In this document: positions 37,452-46,541 of the stretch, one piece after another
Layout of the letters: each line of letters starts with the position of its first letter
Numbering within the stretch: position 1 is the first letter of the stretch
From: CANHVK01 sp046304235
GTDB lineage: Bacteria > Bacteroidota > Bacteroidia > Flavobacteriales_D > Crocinitomicaceae
NCBI GenBank assembly: GCA_046304235.1
Contig: JBKCEW010000083.1
Coordinates: 1-64,000 of the forward strand
DNA length: 64,000 nucleotides
Direction of reading: 5' to 3'
Program-made: the position numbers and the translations under genes
Notes under the pieces: generated by a model
What the model saw: only the letters and a program-made list of their open reading frames with translations
Database searches by the model: none
Told to the model about the DNA's origin: nothing

Positions 37452-40400
37452 TTAACTTTTTTTCAATTTAAATTTAAATGAAATACCTGAAATATATGTG
37501 ATGCCTTTTTTTAATCCATCATAATAAAGTGTTGCATATAAAATACCACTAAAAATCCAAATTACCAAAATATTAAAACCAAACGAATCATATAACTTAC
37601 CGAATATCGGTTTGTTAGGCGCAAAGAAATGTGTTCTGAAAAAACCACTTGTTTTAGAATCTTTAAATATTGGATCTTTCTTTTGAATTAAATAATTGTC
37701 TTTGACAATGATTTTATTTTTCTCTACTGATTTGGTTACTAATTCATTCAAATATTCATTTGTATAATCATCTTTGGCTTGAATAAATGCTTTTTGAGCT
37801 TCTGGACTCTTCTGTAACTGTTGCATAGCAAGCATCTTTTTACCATTTACAACATTGAATATTTCAGTATAATAAGCAGTAAGATTTTCTAGTGTAACTC
37901 GTACATTGTCTATTTCTGAATCATTAAAATTTGAATGTGTTAATTTAGGATTGTGAGAAAAAGTAATGCGTTTAATTTCTGCTTGTTCAAGATTAAGTTC
38001 GTTCGTAATCGTCTTTAATTTATCATCTATTAATAAATTCGAAGAATCACTTGGCGTATTTTTTAACTCAATACATTCCTCTAATAATTCTTGCAATTTT
38101 GGAATGTAGTACGCCTGTTTGAAACTAGCCATACTTTCCTTTTTCTCTATTTCAAATAATTCCTTTTCAAAAGGATTATTCATAAATTGATCTACCATCA
38201 ACCCCTCAAATGCCCATCTGGAAACCATCACCTCGGCAATCGCAGGGACATCTTCTCCCCCACCTATTGCTCGATTCAATTTATCAAAACTGAACATCGC
38301 ACCTCCCAATATCATTTGTGGAATAACGATAAGTGGAATCAAAATATAAATCGTAACAGCAGAATTAAAACTTGCTGAAATATTTAATCCCAATAAGTTA
38401 GCAAAACAAGACACGGTGAATAACATCCACCAATAATCCCAATACATTCCGTAAATACCAACAATTGAATTTCCAATAACAACAAAAAGTAAACTCTGAA
38501 TCGCTGATATAGAAAATAATATCATCAATTTAGAAACGAGATAACTTGACTTACTCAAATTTAAAAAACGTTCTCTTTTTAAAATTTTCTGATCTCTAAA
38601 AATCTCTTCTGCGCTGACAGTCAGTCCAATGAACAACATAACAATGATGCTCATAAAAATGAACGCAGGAATATTATCATTTTCACGGAATAAATAACTT
38701 GCTCCAGGAATTTCAGTGTAACGAATAATAAAAGAAAGTACAAAAGCTAACACAGGTGCTTCCAACAAATTAATCCAAAGATATTGTTTGTTACTCCACT
38801 TTGATAGCATATCACGGGTAGCAAAAATTTTTGTTTGCTGTAACCAAGTAGGAATATTCAACGCAACATCAGGCTTTTCAGATACCGTTTGAATATCTTC
38901 TAATGTGATTTGATTATTATAAAGTTGGTTCCACTGTTCCGGTGAAACTTTACGTTTATTCGTGAAATTTCCATAATCATCGACAATTTTAGATTCGATG
39001 ATATTAAAAACCAATTCTGGATTTACTGTACCACAAACCAAACATTGTCCTTGTTCCGCATTTGCTTGATTGTCTGCTTTTTTGAAATATACAACCGCCT
39101 CAACTGGGTTTCCATAATAAATTTGGTAACCACCTACATCCAAGAAAATCATTTTATCAAACATCTTGTATATATCTGAAGATGGTTGGTGAATCACAAC
39201 AAAAATCAACTTTCCTTTTAAAGTTAATTCACGTAATAAATCCATCACGTTTTCAGAATCCCTTGAAGAAAGTCCAGAGGTAGGCTCATCCACAAATAAA
39301 ACTGCAGGCTCACGAATTAACTCTAATCCGATATTCAAACGCTTTCTTTGTCCACCGGAAATTGTCTTTTGAAGTGGATTTCCTACCTTCAAATCTTTTC
39401 TTTCTGCTAGTCCCAAACTCGAGAGGACATTCATTACCTTTTCAGTAATCTCCTCATCTGTGGCATCTTTGAAACAAAGTTTAGCATTATAGAATAAGTT
39501 CTCAAAAACAGTTAACTCCTCTATAAGTAAATCATCTTGAGGTATATAACCAATTAATCCTTTTATCTGATCTTTGTCTTTGTAAATATCAATTCCATTA
39601 ATCAGTACTTGACCCTCAGAAACTGGTTCAATTCCAGAAAGGGCATTCAATAAAGTTGTTTTTCCAGCACCACTGGAGCCCATTAAACCAATAAGTTTAC
39701 CAGAACCTTCAGAAATGGTAACATTATTTAATCCAATAGCACCATTTGGGAAATAATAACTAATATTTTTTGCTTCGAAAGATAAATTAATCCCAACCGC
39801 ATCAGCCCTGAATTTTGATACTATATCACTGTAAAATATAGGCTTACCCCCAGGAACTTTAATCGTACTACCAGGAGCAAACAAGTACATTCGAGATGGA
39901 TTAACAGGTAAACCATTTAGAATGACATCACTTTTTCCATCGTATTTTAGAAAATATAAATCTTCTGATACAACTCTTAAAATCGTAATATTTCCTAATA
40001 ATTTGGAAGATATATGTTTACATGAATATTCCCAAGCCTGATCATCATCACTAATGACCATGATTTCAGCAACATCAATTAATTCAGAACTTTCTTTTTT
40101 ACAAAAATCAACAATTGCGTTATACTCTTCTTCAACGAAGTTAAATACTTCAGAAACAGTCTGAATAATCGCCATTCTCTGTTCTGTAAACGAACGATCG
40201 GCAGCGATTAATTCTAAAAGACGAACCAATACAATCACTTTCTGTTTTTGAGAAAGTGTTTTATTGATTTTTTTACAAATCCCTAATGTTTTTACTGAAT
40301 CCTTAACCGATGTTAATTTTTTGATTGGATTCCCGTTTTCGTCTAATTCAACAGGACCAACAAATTCATCGTATAAAGCCAGATATTCTTTAACTAAATC

Positions 40401-40523
40401 TTCACTTAATTGAAAATATAGGAATTCCTCAACAAACTTACGTTCACTTGCTGTGGCACCATCATCTTGTTTGGCAATGATGGCAAATAATTGCATTAAC
40501 GCCTTTAATATTTCTTCAGACAT
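37452..40523 (-). CDS. ABCG-type ABC transporter with N-terminal TerB-like and FHA-like regions
   Basis: 1023-residue fusion. Residues of about 1-150 look like a TerB helical domain (IIAKQDDGATASERKFVEEF, and ELIAADRSFTEQRMAIIQT). Residues of about 150-240 are beta-rich and FHA-like (LNGLPVNPSRMYLFAPGSTI). The ATPase has Walker A GSSGAGKT (about 280), signature SGGQRKR (about 388) and Walker B LFVDEPTSG (about 411). The C-terminal half is an ABC-2/ABCG-type permease with six hydrophobic segments and a large hydrophilic loop. The substrate is unknown; the gene leads directly into the adhesin gene. Confidence 0.85.
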   Translation of the reverse strand: MSEEILKALMQLFAIIAKQDDGATASERKFVEEFLYFQLSEDLVKEYLALYDEFVGPVELDENGNPIKKLTSVKDSVKTLGICKKINKTLSQKQKVIVLVRLLELIAADRSFTEQRMAIIQTVSEVFNFVEEEYNAIVDFCKKESSELIDVAEIMVISDDDQAWEYSCKHISSKLLGNITILRVVSEDLYFLKYDGKSDVILNGLPVNPSRMYLFAPGSTIKVPGGKPIFYSDIVSKFRADAVGINLSFEAKNISYYFPNGAIGLNNVTISEGSGKLIGLMGSSGAGKTTLLNALSGIEPVSEGQVLINGIDIYKDKDQIKGLIGYIPQDDLLIEELTVFENLFYNAKLCFKDATDEEITEKVMNVLSSLGLAERKDLKVGNPLQKTISGGQRKRLNIGLELIREPAVLFVDEPTSGLSSRDSENVMDLLRELTLKGKLIFVVIHQPSSDIYKMFDKMIFLDVGGYQIYYGNPVEAVVYFKKADNQANAEQGQCLVCGTVNPELVFNIIESKIVDDYGNFTNKRKVSPEQWNQLYNNQITLEDIQTVSEKPDVALNIPTWLQQTKIFATRDMLSKWSNKQYLWINLLEAPVLAFVLSFIIRYTEIPGASYLFRENDNIPAFIFMSIIVMLFIGLTVSAEEIFRDQKILKRERFLNLSKSSYLVSKLMILFSISAIQSLLFVVIGNSIVGIYGMYWDYWWMLFTVSCFANLLGLNISASFNSAVTIYILIPLIVIPQMILGGAMFSFDKLNRAIGGGEDVPAIAEVMVSRWAFEGLMVDQFMNNPFEKELFEIEKKESMASFKQAYYIPKLQELLEECIELKNTPSDSSNLLIDDKLKTITNELNLEQAEIKRITFSHNPKLTHSNFNDSEIDNVRVTLENLTAYYTEIFNVVNGKKMLAMQQLQKSPEAQKAFIQAKDDYTNEYLNELVTKSVEKNKIIVKDNYLIQKKDPIFKDSKTSGFFRTHFFAPNKPIFGKLYDSFGFNILVIWIFSGILYATLYYDGLKKGITYISGISFKFKLKKS

Positions 40524-40552
40524 GAATCAGAATATTTACCCTAAAATAATGA

Positions 40553-40587
40553 AAGTGCTGAAACTCTTATATAGAATAACAGCACTT
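40553..40587 (-). terminator. stem-loop downstream of siaC-like gene
   Basis: Perfect 8-base inverted repeat AAGTGCTG/CAGCACTT with a 19-base loop, 22 bases after the SiaC-like stop. On the minus strand it is followed by a T-rich stretch. It may terminate or attenuate transcription between the chemosensory cluster and the ABC/adhesin genes. Confidence 0.45.
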
Positions 40588-40608
40588 AAAAAGTAATTTA
40601 ATATGCTC

Positions 40609-40983
40609 TTAATCTTCTACAAACGTAAAAGGCACCTCAACGATATCAGCATATTCCTCTCCGGCTTCTTGCATATCCTCATCATCTTCTTCGTAATGCC
40701 ACTCTACAGTTATGTTTTTTCCATCTTCGTGGAGAGTTTCCAAACGCATCAAGATATCTAAAATAATTTTAGATGAAGCGGTATTAAAATAAGTCATTTT
40801 GAAAACGAACTTCGAAGACTCGTTTGCGTCTTCACCGTAAGCAGTGATCCAGTCAAATACTGGGCCGTAAAATGAAGTTACATCTTCAGGTAAAGATTTT
40901 CCTGAAAATTCAAAAATTCCAGCTGCTTTATCTAAATGAATTGCTGGTGTATCTTCTGTTTTTTTATAAATTAAAGCTTCCAT
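40609..40983 (-). CDS. SiaC-like regulatory phosphoprotein (DUF1987)
   Basis: 124 residues with the DUF1987/SiaC signature FKMTYFNTASSKIILDILMR. The Thr in YFNTASSK is residue 68, the same position as the phosphorylated Thr of Pseudomonas SiaC. In that system SiaB kinase phosphorylates SiaC, SiaA phosphatase reverses it, and unphosphorylated SiaC stimulates a diguanylate cyclase. The upstream neighbours are the matching SiaB-like and PP2C genes. No GGDEF gene is nearby, so the partner that SiaC regulates here is unknown. Confidence 0.85.
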   Translation of the reverse strand: MEALIYKKTEDTPAIHLDKAAGIFEFSGKSLPEDVTSFYGPVFDWITAYGEDANESSKFVFKMTYFNTASSKIILDILMRLETLHEDGKNITVEWHYEEDDEDMQEAGEEYADIVEVPFTFVED

Positions 40984-40992
40984 ATATATAAT

Positions 40993-41607
40993 TTATTCTG
41001 CTGAATTTCTTTTTATACTTGTTTTTAGTAGAAAGAATGAATTTTTATCATCAATTGGTTCGAAATGATATTCCAATGGATTACCCGTTTTTCTTGCAAT
41101 ATCAATAAAACCAAGACCTGCTCCTCCTTTATCAGAAATAGCAGTTTCTCTCATTTTTTCTTTATGTAATTGTTTTAATTCATCTTGATTTAATGAATTA
41201 ATATTATCAATCATTTTTTTCAATGAAGGAATGTTTTCGTTGGCAATTCCATTACCAGATGTGATAAAATATTCGTTTTGATCACTTCCGATTAAGAATA
41301 ACCCTGTTTTAGCTAAACCTTCGTCCAAATTATTAGATGCCGTTTCGCTATCGTCATCCGCATGTTTTGAAATATTTTGAAGACATTCCACCATTACATG
41401 GTATACTTTTTTCTTGATTTTGCCATTTTCTTCAACTTTATCAAGATTACGTTCTGTCATTGATGTAAATGCTTTTGTAATTTCTTGGGTAACCTCTCCT
41501 TCATATGCTAAAGTTATCTTTTTGTTAACCATCATGTTATGAAAATCAACAACAAAACGCATATATTGAGAATTACTATTCATTCCTTTATCCTTTAGCT
41601 CTTCCAT
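40993..41607 (-). CDS. SiaB-like kinase (DUF6272)
   Basis: 204 residues resembling the SiaB kinase group (GHKL/HATPase fold): ATP-binding N-box region YHVMVECLQNISKHADD, a glycine-rich GGAGLGFIDIARK segment and a terminal beta section. The expected role is phosphorylation of the SiaC-like protein encoded 9 bases downstream, opposed by the PP2C phosphatase encoded upstream. The conserved order matches siaA-siaB-siaC. Substrate and signal are inferred from this synteny. Confidence 0.82.
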   Translation of the reverse strand: MEELKDKGMNSNSQYMRFVVDFHNMMVNKKITLAYEGEVTQEITKAFTSMTERNLDKVEENGKIKKKVYHVMVECLQNISKHADDDSETASNNLDEGLAKTGLFLIGSDQNEYFITSGNGIANENIPSLKKMIDNINSLNQDELKQLHKEKMRETAISDKGGAGLGFIDIARKTGNPLEYHFEPIDDKNSFFLLKTSIKRNSAE

Positions 41608-41632
41608 ATTCTCTCAATTTCAAATTTATGTA

Positions 41633-42958
41633 CTAAAATTCAATTCCTAAAAACAAAACATCATCCATTTGTTTGTGCTTTCCTTGCCACTCATCAAATA
41701 CCGAAACTAATCTTTCTTTTACATTAGCAATCGGTTGATCTTTTGCTTCAATTAATGCTTGTCTAATTCTTTTAGGTCCAATTTTCTTCAAATCAGTATC
41801 GTCAGGTCCACCAAATTGATCAGGATATCCATCAGAACAAACATAAACACGATCTCCTTTTGAAAGTACTGTTTCAAAATTAATGAATTTATCTCTACCT
41901 CTATATTGAACTCCGCCAATAGGGAACTTGTCTCCTTTAACTTCTTCTAAACATTCTTCATCTGTTTTTCCTTTACGAAGGATGTATAAAGGTCTGTGTG
42001 CACCAGAAAACTGGAATTCTCCCGTCAATTGATTAAAACGACACATACCAACATCCATTCCGTCACGTTCATTTTCTCCACCATCTACGCCTTGACGTAA
42101 TGTTTTAACAACTGCATCATGTAACTTATCAAGTAAAACCGAAGGTGTAGGAACGTTGTAGTGAACAATTTCTTGAATTAACAAATAACCTATCAATGAA
42201 AGTAAAGCTCCAGGCACACCATGACCTGTACAATCTACCGCGGCAAAATATACAAATTCATCTTTTTTGTAAATGAAAGGGAAGTCACCACTAACGATAT
42301 CTTTTGGTCTGAAAAACATAAAAGAATCCGAAAACAAGTCATTTAAAACTTGCTCCTTTGGTAATATCGAATTTTGAATGCTTTTCGCATAGTTGATACT
42401 ATCCTGAATTTTCTTTGATTGAGCTTCAATCAATGATTGTGATTCAGCAAGTTCCTTTTTTAAGGCTCTTTCTCTGAATGTGGCAGTAATTAAATGTTCA
42501 TTTGTTACAGTCAGTTCTTCAATTTGAAGATTAGCCATATTTAAATCCTGTTCTACTTTTGAAATTTTAGTATTCCAATATTGTAAAGAAGATTTAGCAG
42601 ATTGTAACACTAACTTAAACTGAAAATGATTGATTGGTTTTTGAATGAAACCAGTAGCAAAAATATACTCGTGCTCGTGCTCAAACGCATCTTCAATATT
42701 TTTAACAGAATATAGAATGACTGCATTACCCTTTTTATGTATTTCAGTAGCTAATTCCGTGCAACTAACAGCACCACCAAGATGGCCATCTATGATCACA
42801 ATCTGTGGTTTAGTTGCATCATAGGCTTCGATCGCATTTTGACCATCTTGAGCTATATGCACAACTTCATAATTCCATTCAGTCAGTAATTCGTTAAATA
42901 CAGATGAAACAGTAACATCATCCTCAACGATTAAAACCGTATTGTTTTTTAAACTCAT
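41633..42958 (-). CDS. receiver-PP2C (SpoIIE-type) phosphatase, SiaA-like
   Basis: 441 residues: an N-terminal response-regulator receiver (acidic pair Asp13/Asp14, phospho-acceptor Asp57 in VIIDGHL, Lys107), a coiled coil (about 131-190) and a C-terminal PP2C/SpoIIE phosphatase with metal ligands Asp225 (SGDFPF), Asp242 (AVDCTGHGVPGA) and a late MDDVLFLGIEF. Pseudomonas SiaA has membrane and HAMP input instead; here a receiver replaces it, so a histidine kinase, probably the CheA in the same operon, could control the SiaB/SiaC switch. The gap to the CheC-like gene is 1 base. Confidence 0.9.
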   Translation of the reverse strand: MSLKNNTVLIVEDDVTVSSVFNELLTEWNYEVVHIAQDGQNAIEAYDATKPQIVIIDGHLGGAVSCTELATEIHKKGNAVILYSVKNIEDAFEHEHEYIFATGFIQKPINHFQFKLVLQSAKSSLQYWNTKISKVEQDLNMANLQIEELTVTNEHLITATFRERALKKELAESQSLIEAQSKKIQDSINYAKSIQNSILPKEQVLNDLFSDSFMFFRPKDIVSGDFPFIYKKDEFVYFAAVDCTGHGVPGALLSLIGYLLIQEIVHYNVPTPSVLLDKLHDAVVKTLRQGVDGGENERDGMDVGMCRFNQLTGEFQFSGAHRPLYILRKGKTDEECLEEVKGDKFPIGGVQYRGRDKFINFETVLSKGDRVYVCSDGYPDQFGGPDDTDLKKIGPKRIRQALIEAKDQPIANVKERLVSVFDEWQGKHKQMDDVLFLGIEF

Positions 42959-42959
42959 T

Positions 42960-43568
42960 TTATGCTAATGTTGCTGAATAATTTTTAATACTTTCTACAA
43001 ATGTATTATCAAATAGCCAAATAAATTCAGGAGCAAAACTTACGTGTGAAGATTTAAATTTTGTCTTGAAACTGACTAAATACATTTCATTATTAATTTC
43101 TTCTTGAAGGTATTTTTCTAATTCCGTTGAATCTACTTTTCTCAATGCTGGAACCCCACCATAAATTTTAACTTTCAACAGATTAGAAAACTGTGTAATG
43201 ACTGATGCAGAAATAATATTATCTACTTCAAGCATAATACCATCACTCATTTCAGCCATCATTTCAGGGCTATTCAGTACTTCTGGTGGAAGAGCGGTAT
43301 TACGTAATTGATCTGCTTCTTCTTCAGAAAAAATCAAGCAACAAACTCCATTTAATTCACCAATAACTTTGGTGATCATCAAATGAATATTTGATTGGTT
43401 TTTCTTTTCAATTTCAATAGCATTTACACTCAATGATTCTTCTTGATCGAACTCATTCAATGTAATTGTTTCATTCATAAAGAATGACAAAGATTCTGCA
43501 GCTTTGACTAATCCCGCGGATATTATATTGCGAGCAGCTTGCATTTCTTTTTGATTAAAAGTTTCCAT
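42960..43568 (-). CDS. CheC/CheX-like CheY-P phosphatase
   Basis: 202 residues. The central segment LEVDNIISASVITQ fits the CheC active-site rule E-x2-N-x22-P exactly: Glu114, Asn117 and Pro140 (KIYGGVP). Only one such site is found, whereas classical CheC has two. The expected action is dephosphorylation of CheY-P and possibly binding of CheD, whose gene is in the same cluster. It is flanked by cheY and the receiver-PP2C gene. Confidence 0.75.
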   Translation of the reverse strand: METFNQKEMQAARNIISAGLVKAAESLSFFMNETITLNEFDQEESLSVNAIEIEKKNQSNIHLMITKVIGELNGVCCLIFSEEEADQLRNTALPPEVLNSPEMMAEMSDGIMLEVDNIISASVITQFSNLLKVKIYGGVPALRKVDSTELEKYLQEEINNEMYLVSFKTKFKSSHVSFAPEFIWLFDNTFVESIKNYSATLA

Positions 43569-43582
43569 TAAAAGACGTTTTT

Positions 43583-43945
43583 TTATTCAAAAAGTTTATC
43601 AATGCGCTCTACCAATACTTCAGCAGTAAAAGGTTTAACTAAATAATCATCAGCACCATTGGATTTTCCTTCTTCTACCACATCATCCTGCCCTACAGCA
43701 CTCACCATTATTATTTTAGATGAAACACCCTCTGCTCTTAATTCTTTAACTATATCTATACCAATCATATCAGGTAGGATGTTATCCATTGTAATCACAT
43801 CTGGTTCGTGTTCTAATACCAACTCAATCCCTTGACTACCAGTACCTGCTTGCGCTACAACCTCATATCTTCCAGTTGCGTTTAATGCAGTACTGATTAA
43901 AGTTCTCATATACAATGAATCATCAACAATAACTACTTTTCTCAT
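43583..43945 (-). CDS. cheY: CheY-like response regulator (second copy)
   Basis: Stand-alone receiver domain of 120 residues with Asp8/Asp9, phospho-acceptor Asp54 (VITMDNILPDM), Ser82 and Lys104 (LVKPF). No output domain, so it works by protein binding. It sits between cheB and the CheC-like phosphatase gene, and probably carries the CheA signal to the motility or adhesion machinery or acts as a phosphate sink. It differs clearly in sequence from the receiver at 56639-57007. Confidence 0.9.
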   Translation of the reverse strand: MRKVVIVDDSLYMRTLISTALNATGRYEVVAQAGTGSQGIELVLEHEPDVITMDNILPDMIGIDIVKELRAEGVSSKIIMVSAVGQDDVVEEGKSNGADDYLVKPFTAEVLVERIDKLFE

Positions 43946-43955
43946 GATCTTATTT

Positions 43956-45044
43956 TTAAACTATCTTAACTTTACTTAATAATGTACGTGTGACATCTTT
44001 CAAAGGTACAACTTTATCTACTCCACCCATACGAATCGCCTCTTTTGGCATTCCAAAAACGACACACGATTTTTCATCTTGTGCTACCGTAAACACTCCC
44101 GCTTCTTTCATTTCTAACATTCCTCTAGCACCATCATCTCCCATACCTGTTAGAATAGCAGCAACTGCATTTTTACCTGCATATCGCGCTACCGAGCGAA
44201 ATAATACATCTACCGATGGTCTGTGTCTATTTACTAATGGACCATCAATAATTTCTACATAATAAATCGCACCACTACGCTTTACTAACATATGTTTTCC
44301 TCCTGGGGCAATTAATACTTGACCACGAAGTACTTTATCACCGTTTTCAGCTTCTTTCACAGTTACTTGGCATAAATCATCCAACCGTTTAGCAAATTGC
44401 TTAGTAAACATCTCTGGCATATGTTGAACTACAACCACACCAGGTGAATCTGCTGGAAATTCTACTAACACCTCTCTTAAAGCCTCTGTACCACCTGTAG
44501 ATGCACCAATAGCAATTACAGATTCAGTAGTCTGAACCATACTTGAAACGCGTGCTTTACTCAAAATGGCATCTGCAGAAAGTTTTGGTTCAACTCCATC
44601 TACAGAACGATTATTTCCAAGTGAACTTACTTTTTTTCTAATCGTAGCTTGAGCCGCTGCTTTTACTTTATTACAAAGTTCTATCGTAGATTCTTCTAGT
44701 AATGTTCTGGTATTTACTTTAGGTTTTGCGATCACTTCAACGGCACCGTATTCTAATGCTAAAAGTGCGGTATCTGTCCCTTTTTCAGTTAATGTAGAAA
44801 TTACAACTACTGGAATCGGGTGTTGACTCATTAACTTTTTCAAAAAAGTCAAACCATCCATTTTTGGCATTTCAATATCCAAAGTGATGACATCTGGTTT
44901 ACTTTCTCTCATTCGTTCAACAGCAACAAATGGATCAGATGCTACGCCCATAATTTCAATTTCAGGATCTGTTTCCAAAATTGAAACTAGTGTTTGACGA
45001 ACCAAAGCAGAATCATCAACAACAAGTACTTTAACTTTACTCAT
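43956..45044 (-). CDS. cheB: chemotaxis response regulator methylesterase CheB
   Basis: 362 residues with an N-terminal receiver (Asp10/Asp11, Asp56) and a C-terminal methylesterase. The catalytic triad is Ser182 (GASTGGTEAL), His208 (VVQHMPEMF) and Asp304 (GMGDDGA). It removes methyl groups from, or deamidates, receptor Glu/Gln sites when phosphorylated by CheA. The start overlaps the cheD stop by 4 bases. Confidence 0.96.
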   Translation of the reverse strand: MSKVKVLVVDDSALVRQTLVSILETDPEIEIMGVASDPFVAVERMRESKPDVITLDIEMPKMDGLTFLKKLMSQHPIPVVVISTLTEKGTDTALLALEYGAVEVIAKPKVNTRTLLEESTIELCNKVKAAAQATIRKKVSSLGNNRSVDGVEPKLSADAILSKARVSSMVQTTESVIAIGASTGGTEALREVLVEFPADSPGVVVVQHMPEMFTKQFAKRLDDLCQVTVKEAENGDKVLRGQVLIAPGGKHMLVKRSGAIYYVEIIDGPLVNRHRPSVDVLFRSVARYAGKNAVAAILTGMGDDGARGMLEMKEAGVFTVAQDEKSCVVFGMPKEAIRMGGVDKVVPLKDVTRTLLSKVKIV

Positions 45045-45541
45045 TTCCCTTCACTTTTGGTTAAAAACTTCATCATTACCTGACCAGTACTTGTATTATA
45101 GCGTAATTTTCTACCAACCCCACCTCCAACGTTTTCTGCTATAATTTTGATTCCGTAATTAGCAAGTGTTTGACGTGCAATTTCAATGTTTTGATCACCG
45201 ATTCTCATCGATGTATTCATTTGATTTGCTCCACCAAATACTTTTGCTACCATATTTTGAATAGTAGCGCCATTTTTAAGCATTTTTTCTACTAATTTTT
45301 CAGTCGCAATATTTCCATATTTTGGAGAAGCAAGACCGTTACCATTCCAAAATGGTAACATATAGTGATTAATCCCTCCTATATTTAATTTTTGGTCAAA
45401 TAGGCATACAGCGACGCATGAACCCAAGACTGTGTCAACCATAAAGGGCTTCTTTTCAGCAAATAATGCAGCAGGATACAAATAATGTTTACCTAGCTCC
45501 TCTTCCATGGTGACTTTTATTTTATTTATTGTAAGTTCCAT
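45041..45541 (-). CDS. cheD: chemoreceptor glutamine deamidase CheD
   Basis: 166 residues with the CheD active site: Cys42 in VLGSCVAVCL and His59 in GGINHYMLPFW, plus the KVFGGANQM region. It deamidates receptor glutamines and, in Bacillus, partners with CheC, consistent with a CheC-like gene nearby. The length is normal for the family. It lies downstream of the histidine-less kinase gene by 19 bases. Confidence 0.94.
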   Translation of the reverse strand: MELTINKIKVTMEEELGKHYLYPAALFAEKKPFMVDTVLGSCVAVCLFDQKLNIGGINHYMLPFWNGNGLASPKYGNIATEKLVEKMLKNGATIQNMVAKVFGGANQMNTSMRIGDQNIEIARQTLANYGIKIIAENVGGGVGRKLRYNTSTGQVMMKFLTKSEGK

Positions 45542-45560
45542 GATATACTTTTAAAAAGAT

Positions 45561-46469
45561 TTAAAAAAGCATATCATCTTCATCGTTGTCAAATAGGAAA
45601 TCATTTCCATCAGATGAAAATGTATCATCATCCAACGACTCTGATTCTAAATTAGGAAGTTGAATCAAAAATTCACTTCCTTCACCTAATTGACTTTTCA
45701 AACTTATTGTACCTTCTAAAATATCCACCAATGCTTTGGTAATACTTAATCCTAAACCATGACCACCATAGGTTTTAATAGAGCCCGATTCGATTTGATA
45801 AAAACGATCGTAGATTTTGTCTTGTTCTTCTTGATTAATCCCAATACCTGTATCAGAAACTTTTATATTCAATACATTATCAATGATATCACTTTCAATT
45901 TTTATTTTACCGTATTCGTGGTTAAACTGAATCGCATTAGCAATTAAATTACTAATAATTAAATGTAATTTTTCAGAATCCGTTTTAAAAATTTGATTTT
46001 CATCTATCGTATTAATCCACTCAAGAGTAATCCCTTTTTTTTCAGTGCGATGATTAAATTGTTGTATGATATTTCCTAAAAGTTGTTGAATTTTAACTGA
46101 AATTACCATTAAAGGTGATTCACCAGCCTCTACTTCAGCAGAAAGAAATATGTTTCTTAATTGAAAATCTAAATCAAATGCTTCAGAATAAATCAATTTA
46201 GCAAATGAGGACATCATTTCCTGAGAAATATCTCCTTGAGCGATGTTTTTTGATAATTCTAAAATAGATGAAATCGGATTATTTATTTCATTACGAATAT
46301 TAGATAAAAAATTAGATTTTAATTTCTCAGAAGCAATTAATTTATCGTTAACAGCATTTAATTCAGTAGTTAACTTTTTTTCTTCCAATAATTTAGCCGC
46401 ATTCTCATCGAGTCTTCTTTTTATTTCAGTGAGTAGTTGCTCATCCGTTAGTTTTGGTGAATTATTCAT
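45561..46469 (-). CDS. histidine-kinase homologue lacking the phospho-acceptor His
   Basis: 302 residues: an N-terminal coiled coil (about 10-50), a HisKA-like helix pair and a HATPase_c domain with intact N-box (SNLIANAIQFN), DTGIGI and GGHGLGLSI boxes. In the H-box the usual HE-I/V-R-T-P is replaced by NEINNP, putting Asn60 at the phospho-acceptor position. The acidic C-terminal tail (SSDGNDFLFDNDEDDMLF) ends in Phe like the MCP tails. No sensor or membrane segment is present. A role as array component or phosphatase/ATP-gated scaffold is inference. Confidence 0.85.
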   Translation of the reverse strand: MNNSPKLTDEQLLTEIKRRLDENAAKLLEEKKLTTELNAVNDKLIASEKLKSNFLSNIRNEINNPISSILELSKNIAQGDISQEMMSSFAKLIYSEAFDLDFQLRNIFLSAEVEAGESPLMVISVKIQQLLGNIIQQFNHRTEKKGITLEWINTIDENQIFKTDSEKLHLIISNLIANAIQFNHEYGKIKIESDIIDNVLNIKVSDTGIGINQEEQDKIYDRFYQIESGSIKTYGGHGLGLSITKALVDILEGTISLKSQLGEGSEFLIQLPNLESESLDDDTFSSDGNDFLFDNDEDDMLF

Positions 46470-46541
46470 TGTAGGCTAGGTTATTTGTAGGTTATAATGC
46501 GTAAAAATAATAAAGAAAACATCACAAAAACATGATTTATC

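Noticed and set aside
43990..44262. Plus-strand frame opposite cheB
   Set aside because: cheB is intact with all catalytic residues; the antisense frame has no support.
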